From Monocercomonoides exilis (Eukaryota > Preaxostyla > Oxymonadida > Polymastigidae): a stretch of 64,000 bases of DNA. The notes below the pieces were generated by a model. The model searched no databases. It saw only the letters and a program-made list of their open reading frames with translations, and was not told the origin of the DNA. The translations under genes were made by a program, and so were the position numbers. Below are positions 12,572-24,100 of the stretch, piece after piece. The stretch spans positions 364,501-428,500 of the forward strand of contig LSRY02000039.1 in assembly GCA_001643675.2 (NCBI GenBank). Direction: 5' to 3'. The number at the start of each line of letters is the position of its first letter. The stretch's first letter is position 1.

Positions 12572-14432
12572 GAAAATGAGATATTTCACATTTTGTTTCT
12601 CCGAATTTCAATATTTGCTTTTTGATTATTTCCTTTATCAGCAAATGGCTGTTTGCGGACTTTTTTATTTGAAAATTTTTATTGGATTGTCTGAAAAATT
12701 ATTAGCAAATGGTGTGAATGTTTGAGAAAGTGAAATGATATTTATTCTGTAACTCAAAAATTTTGTTTATTTTTCATTCAGTATCATGTCACATTAACAA
12801 ATGTAAAGTTAGTTTTATATCTTTTTCTTTTTCACTTCATTAAAATTCTTTAAAGTAAAATAATATGAAATATAACATTCAATTTCTTCTATTTTGCGTT
12901 TAAAAAAACTCAAAAAATCCCATCTGCTCAGAAGTTTCAAGAAAAAATAATAATCATTTCCTTCCATTTATTATTTCATTGCATCTTCTCTGCTTTTTTT
13001 GGAATTCCTGAGAATTTGTTGAAAAGATAAAGAGAAATGAAACGAGAAAAAACTGAAAGAGGATTGAGAAGAAGTGAATGAATACGAGGAAGATGAACTT
13101 TTTTTTATTATTTGTGACCAATTCTTGATTCTTAACTACAAAAACTAATAATTCTTCCATTTCCTCTTCCTCTTCAGTTTGACTTCATTTTTCATTCCCT
13201 CTTTTTCTTTCATTTAGAAAGCTGTTCTCATTCATCCTCAAATTCATCTTGTCTTTTTTAACAAGAAACTTTTCAGCCAAATACAGTGGAGAAATAAGAA
13301 GATGAAGAGGAGGAGAAAGAGGAAAAGAAAGAATATGAAGATGCAATCTTCAAAACGAGCAGAGCACGTTCTTTTATTTAAAAAATCTCATTTTTCATTC
13401 ATCTTTTGTTCACTTGGATTGTTAATTCGATTCTTGAATCAAATCCGCTATCAATTTTAAAATGCTTGTATTCAAATCTGCTCAAAATGGAAACAAACGT
13501 TGGAAAAAATTTGACAAAAGTCATTATTTCACAGAAACAAGTGTTTCGACAACAGATGAAAAACAACGATTGAAATAATAGTAAAGAAAAAAAAGATATG
13601 ATAAAGATATAATTGAGTGAGGTTATATTTTTGTGAGATATGAAAATATAATCATACAAAAAATAAGACAATGAAACTTCACAAAAGAAAAAGAAAGATT
13701 TCTTTTCATGCACAATGTTTGTGAAAAAACAACAATTTTGATATGAGGAAACTTTCACAGAGAGAACCCATTAATAAGATCCTTCAACTCTGCCAGTTCG
13801 TTTATCAGATTCAGAGCATTTTCTTTCTTGAATTCCGTTGTTGGAGTGGTTGCTAAATCATGATATGCAGTTGGCAGATCAACAGGAAATGCAGATGCAG
13901 ATGTCTCGCCAACAGATGTGCTGTTTTCTTTCCAGGCTTCCTTTTCGGAGCTTTTCATCTGTTTCATCTTCTGGCTTAGAAATGTGAGCAGAAAGCTGAT
14001 CTTTCTGACTCTCAAATGAATTCTCATTCCAAATGTGTGAAATGGGAATGGATGGTTCATTCAGAGAAGGAAAAGACAATAAGAGTTAAACAGAAGAAGA
14101 AGAAGAAGATAGACTGATTGATAAAATGACCACTGATGCTACGTGAGTAAAAATGAAGGAATGAGCGAAATTGAAGCAGATGAAGAAGACGATAATGAGA
14201 AGGCTGATTGAAATGAATGAAAAATTTACAAATTGTGTTGAATATTCTTTTTGTCTGGACGAAAATGTTGCTTCATATTGAAATCTTTTTTCTCTTTTCT
14301 TCTATTATTTTCTTTATTTTGTTCGTTTTCTGCAATCTGCACCTTCTGAATCTCTATTTCCGTTTCATTCCATTTTTCTTCTTCTTTTCAAGGATGAAGA
14401 TTCCATTTATTGAATTTGCCCGAAAAGTTGTT
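12572..14432. other. Spacer between the convergent paralogues
   Basis: About 1.9 kb, mostly AT-rich (12572-13000 and 13360-13740 strongly so). It contains purine-rich stretches around 13020-13110 and 13280-13370 and one candidate frameshifted coding fragment at 13755-14079. No other gene-like signal was found. Confidence 0.6.
13755..14079 (-). pseudogene. Candidate frameshifted coding fragment
   Basis: On the minus strand one frame (14079 downward) carries SFESQKDQLSAHISKPEDE. A second frame then carries KEAWKENSTSVGETSASAF and runs to NLINELAELKDLINGFSL and a TGA at 13755. The switch falls near GATGAAAAGCTCCGAAAAGG. Base composition is less AT-rich than the flanks. This fits the decayed 3' end of a gene with one frameshift. 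A real exon with an unplaced splice junction is the alternative. The family is not recognised. Confidence 0.35.
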
Positions 14433-15998
14433 TTATAGATGCACAAAATAATCAGACGAATCCCTTGACAGTCTGTCATAATAAGGATCGTTCTTGATAT
14501 TCAACAGAATTTTATGAAAGCTTGTTATGATGTCTTCGCATCCTTCTTCTTCCATCTTTTCAAATACCTTTCTGTTCATCTCTTTTCTTTTCACTTTTTC
14601 CTTTTCATCATCCGTCTTTCCTTCCAATCTTCTGGAAATTTCATAAATGAATGCCAAGCATGATTTTGTGATTTCGTCTTTTAATGTTGGCTGATAAAGT
14701 TCTTCGAAAACAGTATTAATAGCTCCGCTCTTCAAAAAGTCTTCAACTTTCACAGATTCGCTTCTTGCTGCATTATCAAAAGAATAAATGCATTTTCTGT
14801 AAATCCCACGACAAGCATCCTTTGCTACTCGACATAACTTAACAATGCTGCCTATGAGCCAAACAATTTCCTCATTCCACAATTTACTTGAGTAAAAATA
14901 TGAGCTCAATACTTGAAACCATTCCTCCAAAAGAATCTTTTCTTCTGTTTCTTTTGTGCTATCCTCTTTTTTCCTCTTCCAATCCACACGTTCTTTCAGC
15001 TCTTCCAATTCCTTTATTGCCTCTCTCACAAAATGCAGTTTATTCACAATTAATTCTTCCAAATTTTTGTTATTTTCATATATGTTTGTTAAAAACTCCC
15101 AAGCAGATTGATAGGCAAGGTGAGTAAGATTGTGATGTTCTTGATGATGTTGGATAATCTCTTTGATCTCGTTCAGATACATTTCCTCTGACATATCCTT
15201 ACAAAAACAAAGAGGAATATAATTACAATAATGATTCAAAAAAAGAAAAAGAAAAAGAAAAGAAAAGAAAAGAAAAAGAAGAAAAAATCAAACAGTATAT
15301 TCACTTATACGTCTCAAAGCCAGCAAAGCCATTTCCACTTCTTTTCGTGCTTCTTCGTTTTCCTCTTTGTTTGAAGCAGCTTTCAGAAGGCAACGCAAAC
15401 AAATCACAAGCAAATTTTCAGGAATCATGTACTCGAGTATCATTGTAAAGCATTCACAAAGATCAACAAGAAGCTTTTCATTCTTTCCTTCTTTTTTCTT
15501 CTCTATGTCAACGATCATCTTTTCAAATCTTTCGCACAGCGAAGATTCTTCAAAACTATGAATCCAAATACTTTTCAGTACATTGTAATATCCAGTGTGT
15601 CTCAACATCAAAATAGCATTGTCCAAAGTCAATTTCTTTTCTTCGATCATTTCATCGATTTTATTGAACAATTCCTCTGAAAAAACAGATTCAAATTCTT
15701 CTTCATTCATTTCATTAACCATTTCATTCATTTCTTCAATTTTCTGTTTTTGCTCATCCTCGTTGCAATCTACCAATTCGTCAAATAATTCTTAAAAATC
15801 ATAAAATATTCAAAGCATTGAAATTTAACCAGAAAAAAAAAAAAAATACAACGAACTTATGAACTTTTCTGTAAGCTCTGTCTTGAATTCTTTCCCTTCT
15901 TCTTCCTCTTCTTCATCTTCAATTATTTCTTCTTCTTCTTCTTCATTAAATTCATCATCTTCTTCTCCAACATTATAGGCTGCATTCTCCTTGTTCAT
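14433..15998 (-). CDS. Oxymonad-type helical repeat family protein, copy B (three exons)
   Basis: Exons from the 5' end are 15998-15857, 15790-15294 and 15197-14433, giving 467 aa. The ATG at 15998 opens an acidic N-terminus with two runs of six Glu that copy A lacks. Introns begin GTTCGT (phase 1, 66 nt) and GTTTGA (phase 0, 96 nt, with a pure TTTTC-type pyrimidine tract) and end TTAAG and GTAAG. Splicing gives EKFIKLFDELVDCN and SEYTDMSEEMYLNE. Conserved blocks shared with copy A include CNEDEQ/CDEEYQ, EEKKL, KEENEE, VEMALLAL, YHQEH, YQSAW, VDWKRK and a C-terminal SDYFV. Intron positions and phases match copy A, so the pair arose by DNA duplication and not by retroposition. Function is unknown. 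Confidence 0.85.
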
Positions 15999-16456
15999 TA
16001 TGTATTCTTGCTATTCCAAAAACAATATCAATATTACAAACAAGAAAATCTACAAATTCAAACATTTTTATTTATCAAACAAAGTACTGCGAGAATAATT
16101 TCTAATCAAACGGATTTACTTGGCAAATATTTGCTGTTGCAAGAAAATAACTTGGATAAAATCCTGTTCAATAAACTTTGCTTAAGAGACAAGCAAATCC
16201 TTTTTTTCGTTAAAGTGATCAATCCTATTATAAAATTTCAAGTTTTGGATATTGTATGTGGATAAATCCTGAGGAAACAACCCTTGATTATTTTTCTGTA
16301 TTGCGGGGAAATTCCATTGTTTCCAATGAAAATTTTTATCAGGAAATGGAAAGGACAAAACAGACTGTTTTTTAATGAAAAGCTGAAGTCCTTTGCTGTA
16401 GATGATTCAGTCATTTCTGTAAGGGAACAAGACGCCTGGATGTTTGCATTTATTTA

Positions 16457-16498
<42 letters not shown>

Positions 16499-18793
16499 GA
16501 AGTTGTTTGTGATATTCTCTCAAGCAAAAGCGATCAAAAATGCGACTATTAAAAATGAAAAATAAAACTTATCAAGTGAACTTCGTCCGAAAAGAATGCG
16601 GAATTGAATAACTCTGATTTACAGAAAAGCTTATTTGAGGGCCTCGAATTCTTTTCGAATCAACATGTTTGAAACAAACAAATTATTTGTTAAAAATATA
16701 ACAGCTTCTCCAACAATATAACTGAAAAATACGTTCAAGCCGAAAGATCTTATGAAACGGACATCAATGGCAAAATAAAATGGAAGATGGTGAGCAACGA
16801 AGATTGGTTTATGCAGAAAGCAAAGCTCAAAGAAAAAGGAGTGAAAATTATCCACAGCGTAATCAATCCATCTGATGATTGCCAATGAAAAATGGAGATG
16901 AAGCTGTCTGTTTCAAGAGGGAAAAACAGGAAGAAAGATGAAGCTCGGGGAAATCGGTGAAGGAGATCTTTCTGCTTCCGTTATTGTGGGTTTGGTCATG
17001 AAGCAAAAGAAAGGCGGAAGCTGAAGTTGAGAGAAACGAATCACAGCTCATGAACTTTGTGGATTTCGGCTTTGCAAGTATGCGATGGAACGCCAAGTCG
17101 CGGAACTGTTCATGGAGAATACGCACGGCAGCCGAAGCCATTGAGTGCACTTCATTCAATTTGGGGAAAAGGAGAAAGGGGAAAAGGCAAAAATGCTTCT
17201 GAAAAAGGCTATTTTTGATAGCATCTTCGAATACGCACAATTAATTCCAGTCTTTTTTTCAGTCCAATTGAAACAAGGAATGGCTGGGACATGGAAAGAG
17301 GGTGGCGTTGGGAATCTGGATTGCCTGCATTGCAGTTCATTGGCAGGTGAAGAGAGGCTAAAAATGCAAAGATGGAGCATCTGAAGAGACAAGAATGACT
17401 GAAAGAAACACAAAAAGCAACAGAAATGAAACCTCTCTGGAATGCTTCAAGAGGAATGACATCAAATGAGACAATGTGTTTTCATCTATATTTTGTGTGG
17501 AACAATCAACATATCATTTTCCACTGATTGTGGCTGATTCTCAAAAAAATGCTCTCTTTTATGTTGCATCTGCAACTTGCTCTTCTTCAGTTTCTGATTC
17601 TGCTTCTAATTATTTTTCTAATTCTCCTCATTGCGCCTTTCTTCTTCAGCAACCTCGTTGAAGGCAGGCGATCCTCTGTTTTTGTGTGGAGGCAGAGCTC
17701 AAAAGCAGAGTTCAATCAGAATAGAAAGAAATATTTTCTTTTTCTTCTTTTTGTGAGGCATCAAGTCATCTTTCTTATTCTTCATTTGAGGATGCTATTT
17801 ATTAAAAACTCACATCTTTGATTTGGTTTCTGAATTTTTATCAAGATAAAAGCCACTCAAATAAATAAAAAAGTATTGTTTCAAAATTTAATTTATTGAA
17901 GATGACAAACGAAATTGGATAAAAATTCTTTTCTTGACAGTCCAAATGGGACAGAATTCTTTCATTTATGAAAATTTCAATGATTTGTTCCAAACTTTTT
18001 CTGCAATCATACCACAATATGTCTCTCATTCTCGTTCAAAAAAAGATAAGAAAAAATATAAAATTGAAAATCGTTTTGAATAAAAATAAGTTGAACAAAA
18101 CCCAGAAAACAATAAAATTTCGTCCCATATTCGATTAATTTTTTCACTTTTTGATCAAAATTCATTTTCTCAATAAATGGAATTTGACAGTCTGTGATAT
18201 ATTTTAAGAATTAAAATTAACGTTTTTGCAAAAACAATTATATTATATACATGCATTATTATTCTTTGCGTTTTGCATTTTCCCATCCACTTATCTCTTT
18301 CGAAAAACAATTATATCACTCGTTTTGCAACGGTTTAAGCGGAAAGGTTAAGAACTGAAAATGAAAAACCTAATGTTTATTCTGAACAAATTGGTTCTGG
18401 TGTATACTTTTCATTACAAGAGCATAAGGATTATTTGTCAAAAAATGTTTATCCTTTTCTGAAAGTTGCTCTCATAGAAATGACAAGAGAAAAACCATCA
18501 TGCCCTTTGGTTTGCATTTAATTTTTTGAATATAGGAAACATTTTAATTATTTCAATTCATTTCATTGCAAAATCTTTTAAAAGAAATGGCTTGCTCAAT
18601 ATTTGCACGATCATAATCCGCATCATCATTCCCGTTGAAATATTTTCAGTTCATTTCAATATTTTTTTCTTGAATGTTGTTGAAATTATTGCATTTCTGT
18701 TCTTTTCATTTGCATGATATAATTATTTGTTCAAAAAATATTTTTAACAATGGGAATCAGACTTTAATAATTTTTTGAAATTGGAATAACTCT
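15999..18793. other. Intergenic spacer with GC-elevated island, no intact gene
   Basis: Mostly AT-rich, with one poly-T run. Between about 16860 and 17740 the sequence is less AT-rich and has short open frames on both strands (for example 17240-16863 minus and 16885-16631 minus in another frame). None is long, has a start in good context, or resembles a known family. Decayed coding sequence is possible. Confidence 0.5.
16461..16492 (+). repeat. Poly-T run, 32 bases
   Basis: Thirty-two consecutive T after ATTTACAGA. Read on the minus strand it is a poly-A run, which could be a relic of a retroposed transcript, but no adjacent retroposon body was identified. Confidence 0.9.
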
Positions 18794-19839
18794 ATGATTT
18801 TTATTTTTCTGCAAGTATTTATAACTTATTTAACTGCACAGACACTTGAAGATTATAATTTCGAAGGACTTACTCGAAAAACGTTTCAATTTAGTTATTC
18901 TTTGCAAAATATCTAAATATGCTTTTTATTATAAAGATCTGAACCTAGAAACGTCCCAGCGAATGGATATATTGTATCCTTCAACTTTAGAACAGCTGTG
19001 CCTAAAATTGCAACAGATGTGACTTGTGAAAGTAGTGATTGTGCAATGCCAGTTTACGAAAAAGATTTTGAGGACGATTGCGCATGCTATGGCTTAGCTA
19101 CAAATGAAACGTGGACAATCAAGCCAAATAATGAAGGGATTCAATTCAAATGTGTGTTATTTTATTTTTTAAGATTAATTATTGAATTTGAATGATTATT
19201 TAGATTATTCAAATTTACAAACTGAAAGATATGGATACCTTGACTTTTTATGTTCCAAAGAGGAATCAATATCTGCAACAGAAGATTTGTATGTTTTATA
19301 TGATTATTTTAAGGCAAAATTCCTTTTTAATTTTAAATCAAATTCCTTCGAAAAAAAAAAATATAAACATGGATACTCGCAAAATTGCAATTTTCCCAAC
19401 GTTGTTATAAATTCAAGCAAAGTTGCAAGAGTTACTTGGAAACATCCACAAGCATGCCAAGTTATAAAACCAAAAAATCCTGAAAAAGAAAAAACCAAAC
19501 TTTCATTTGGATCTGTAATGCTTATCATTTTTGCAGCTTCATTTTTGCTATATTTTGCAATTGGAATACCAATAATGGTTTACAATCTATCTTTTGTTTT
19601 TTGTTTTTTATTATTAATTTTTTTATTCGATTTTTTCCCCCCTCTATCAAATTATCAATCACTTGTAAAACTCATTTAAAATGTGGCAGATTTTAGCATT
19701 TAAGAAAAGAGGACTAGAAATGATTCCATTTGTCGGATTTTGGCGAAGTTTACCAGGTCTTGTGATTGATGGTGTTAAGTTCCTCTTGTCTCCTTGCCTT
19801 AAATCTAAAAGTGGATATGCGGATATTTCTGAAAAGTAA
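18794..19839 (+). CDS. Atg27/mannose-6-phosphate receptor-like type I membrane protein (four exons)
   Basis: Exons are 18794-18882, 18937-19151, 19204-19577 and 19690-19839 (TAA), giving 275 aa; all phases match. Introns start GTTTCA, GTGTGT and GTTTAC and are 54, 52 and 112 nt. The N-terminus MIFIFLQVFITYLTAQ is a signal peptide. The luminal part has several Cys and the block LQTERYGYLDFLC, in keeping with a mannose-6-phosphate receptor homology (MRH) domain. One membrane segment (LIIFAASFLLYFAIGIPIM) is followed by KKRGLEMIPFVGFWRSLP, which matches the G-x-E-x-IP...FW signature after the membrane in Atg27 and M6P receptors. The tail holds YADI, a YxxPhi sorting motif. The likely role is sorting cargo between Golgi, endosome and autophagic membranes. 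Ligand binding cannot be judged from sequence alone. Confidence 0.75.
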
Positions 19840-21198
19840 AAGTGGATGAAAGCTTTCTTTTTGCTGACTTTTTGTAAGGGTAAGTGATAATTTTCTCTTC
19901 ATTTTAACTATTTTTTCTTTTTTCTTTTTTTCTTTTCTTTTTCTTTTTTTTTATTTTTTGTTCTGCGCAATTATTGAAATTTATGTTTTTTTAAATAATT
20001 CAAAAAAAAATTTTTTTTTGAACATGTTTTTAAAGATGAAAGTATTTCCTTCATTTGAACTGTTAGAATAAACAGTTTTTGAGTGCTGTGATACTCTCTA
20101 ATTTTCTACTGCTAAACATCTCACAATTATTACGTGATTTCTCTACAATTTCTAACTTTGTTGTGTTATTAACATATGTAAACAGTTTTTATTGTCAATC
20201 TCTTCAAAGATTTTGTTTTTAAAGCACCGAAAAAATGTGGAAAAATATTTATGTGTAATATTTTGTCATAAAATAGCATGGTTAGTGCATGAAATTGAAA
20301 TTATAATGGAAAATATTCTTATCGAGATAAACATAAATGCATTTTTAAGTATCTGATAAAAAAATGAAAGAAAAAGAAAAAGCTGACTTTCACCAGAAGG
20401 AAAATTTGGAATTAATAACGTCAAACTCATTGAGAGTTTATATTTTTTGGAAATATTTTAATGATCCAAAAAACTGCATCAAAAAAGAAAACGCAAAATA
20501 GAAGAGTTAACTTTTCTTGTACTATTTAAAAATAAATAAATAAACAGATTATTCTTATTAAAAACTTTTCGTCAAATAAAATATCATGTTTTATTTGGTT
20601 AAAGAAAGTATCTTTAAAAAAAAATCTACATATAAACATATGAACGAAACATCCAAACAAAAAATCGATAAAGACAAAAAGCCAACAAGAAAAGATGACA
20701 GTTAAATAAATGTGATACATATAAAAAAAGTTGTAATAATCGTCAAGCGTTGAATCATGCTTGATGATTTATTCTGAAAAATTCAAAAGCAAAGAAAAAA
20801 CTCAAATAGAAGTTAACCTCTCAAAAATACGATATTGAACTGTGGTTGGGCTCAAATATATTAAAGGTTCTTTATGTTGAAAAAAGTATCCAACGTAAAT
20901 TTATTTGCATTTCGTCTGATAGCAAAATACATAGATGAATAGTGAATTCAAAGCGAAGATATCCTCATCATTCACAATAAATATCAAATTCAAGTGCAAA
21001 TACAAACAAAAAAACATGAACAAAAAATATGAGAAATCGCACACACAAAACCTTATTAACAAAAAACACATACATATACAGACAAACAATTCTATGAACA
21101 GATTAAGGAAAAATAAAAATTATAATTAGTTACACACACAGCAAATTTTTGCTGCATTAACAGAATTTGGAGAATATTTCAAACATATTTCGTTTGTA
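19840..21198. other. AT-rich intergenic spacer
   Basis: This lies between the 3' ends of two convergent genes. It is very AT-rich, with T-tracts around 19905-20030. Short open frames near 20526-20720 and 20901-21129 consist of AT-rich codons on both strands and look like chance. Nothing else is seen. Confidence 0.7.
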
Positions 21199-24100
21199 TC
21201 ATTTATTGTTTTCTTTTTCGTTTGTTTTCTTTTCCTTTTCAGTTTGGGAACTTGACTCCACCATCTCATAGTCAATAGCATCTGATATTGTTATCATAGC
21301 AGCCCCGGCTGGAAAGCGCTGGATAAACTCCCTCTTCAGACACAAAAGAGTCGGCCTGACGTTCCCTTCTGCAGATAAGCATCCTTTCACAATCCCCACC
21401 ATCGAACTTTCCTTAGTTGCATGAATGTTCGGTCTCTCTCCATTCACAATTTTCTGTCCGGCAACTTCCACTTCGTATTCCCCAAATGGAATTTGCAGCG
21501 TTAAGCACTCCCACAGCATCATCCCAATCGAGAATGCCACTGACTCCTTTGTGGCCATCATCTTCTTGTTGATCAGCAGCTCTGGTGCCTTCCACCTCAG
21601 GCACTCTTTCTTGAAGTCATCCTCATCCTCAAAGGCAGATGAGGGCAGGGAATCATCATCATCATCATCATCACTGGCAGAAGTCACAACAGTTGATGAA
21701 GACACAGATGATGAGTCTGAATCATCATCAGACAATAAGTCTGAATGCATCACAATACAGATCACCATATGCTCTGAGAACAGTACAATGTGCGGACTCA
21801 GATTTGCCAAAGAAGATAATTCATTTTCCATTTCGTCAAATGAGTGGAGTGCAAGATTAGCCACCCAGAACAGGATCTGCGCAGCTGTCTGCTCTCTTTG
21901 TTGAAGAGTGCCTATTGCCATCTCCTTCTTCTTATTCCTTCCATGCAACAGCATGAACATCGAATCCCTCAAATCCACAATCAGTTTTTCGTGAGGCGAT
22001 GAACATGCCATCGCATCCACCAGATTCGACATGGATGAAGTGGTTGGGCACAGATCCTCTCCCCGAACAAAAGTGGATTCGGTGTCTGATGTGTCTGTGG
22101 TTGAAGTGGATGAAATTGATGGTGATGGTGTTCTCTTTCTCGTCTCCTCTTCCTCTTCTTCCTTTTCGTCAATCTTCTCCAGCATCCATTGAGGAATCTT
22201 GTCTGAGTCTCTTCCCAAAATGTATTCAGTGGAACCACTCTCACTCAGCAAATGCTCTGATGACTCTGAATGTCCCAAGCTTTTTTCATAAACTCTATTC
22301 TTTATCCTCTCTTCATTCTTCTTCTCAGCCTCCCTCTCAGCCCTCTTCCACTGCTCCTCAGGTGACATCTCCATCGTCACCATCTCAAATGCCTTCGGAT
22401 CCTTTCTGATGTTGTCATTTACAATCTCTCTCAGATCTTCTGCCTCATTCTTCACTTTTCTCCATCTAATTACAAACAAAATAAATCCAACCAAAGCAAC
22501 CAGAAATAGCACCGCAAATATTACAATCATAATCAATGCCCATGATGATTTTCCTTCTTTTCCTCCTTCAACCAAATTATCATTTCCAGTCTTCGATTCT
22601 GTTTTGTTCTTCAGAACAACAAGCTCAGTTGAAGATGGATTAATGGCATCCCCAAATAGAATGCAGCCGTACACATCTGCAGTGTCTGGCGCGTCTGTAA
22701 TCACAGCTGCTGGTATTTTGGCGATTGTGCTGTTCTCAGACACAAAGCCGTCTTCGTGGAAATCGTGCCTGTCGATCAGCTCCACATTGCCGATGGCTGT
22801 GATGATGCGGAAGGACAGATTGCAGGGGAGGAGCAGGGTTCCTGTGAAGGTCAGCACAGCTTCATTGCCTTCTATGTTTGTGTCGATCGCTTGGAGGGTT
22901 GGCATGAAAAACGGAGATAGCCTTTCAGCAGCCAGGCCAGACAGAGTGCATCCGTCACTGAGGATCCAAAGAGACGTATTGTCCTTTAATCCATCACCGC
23001 CTTTCAGGCTGACAACATCCAACAGCCCAGAATTGGTACAAATTATATTTCTTCTGGAGGAAGGATATTGATTGATTGAGGGATTGTTATTGTAAAACTC
23101 TCCCTTTTCAATTGACGCATTGCCACCAATAATGGATAGGCCTCCATTTGGTGATTTTGATATAAAAGACTCGTCAATGGAAATGGAGCTGTTTTCTGAG
23201 TCAATTAACGAGCCATTCCATTTGCAGATTTCATCTCTACTATTGAATTTGAATAAATTGTGAGAGCTGTTGTCGGATGCCTTTCCTTCAAACTGACATG
23301 ATTTGATATTCACTATCGAGCAGTTTGAGAGCACAACCATTTCCCCAAGCTTCATTTCACTTGAAAGACAATCAGAAAACGTGCAGTTTGACAAACTGAG
23401 TTGGTAATTCGGCAAGCGGCAATTGAGGCAAGAGGCCGAATCTGATGAAGTTATTTTGGTTAAATTGACAAGAGAGAGTTTGATGGAACATTCGTCAACT
23501 GTTTGATCTGATAGACAATCATGCTCCATCTCAATGAAAGAACCGCTCTGCACAACACAATCTGACGCTTCCACTTTCTCGATTGATCCATTCATCTTCT
23601 TCAGATATATTGAACTTATCGCAGTGTGTACTTTTTCCATCCAGAGCTGTTGTAGTTGAATCCTTCCTCCTTCACACTCAACGGTTCTTGTGCAATTCAG
23701 ATTCTTCATTTTTATTTCCTCCAAAATGAGCACTCCATATGCAGCAGAAATAAGTTTCGGAACAACTGGTGCTCTATCTGCTTCCCCGCAGAATTCACAC
23801 GAAACAAGTGAAACTTGCCCAGAAGTAATGAAAAATAGGGATGAATGCAGCAATGTGAAGTCAGCTGCCAGTTTGAAGCTCACACTTTCTATCAGAACAT
23901 TATCCTCAATGAAAATTACGTATTCGCGAGTCTTGCTCAGAGATTGTCCAAATGTCACGTTGACCTTCTCTCTTCCAAGTGATTTCACCTCCATCTTCGC
24001 AAAGTCGCACTCCCGCTCGATCTCACTGCATCCATCAATCAGTAGTCGTGCTGCATAATCAATTATCATATGCTCCAGCCCTTGTCCCACAGTCACGCAT

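Noticed and set aside
18526-18717. 63-aa hydrophobic plus-strand frame as first exon of the Atg27-like gene
   Set aside because: A closer ATG at 18794 gives a proper signal peptide and the right phase; the 63-aa frame is AT-rich chance sequence.
22409-23071. 220-aa plus-strand open frame opposite the receptor gene
   Set aside because: It lies wholly antisense to the membrane segment and ectodomain of an intact 3289-aa gene.
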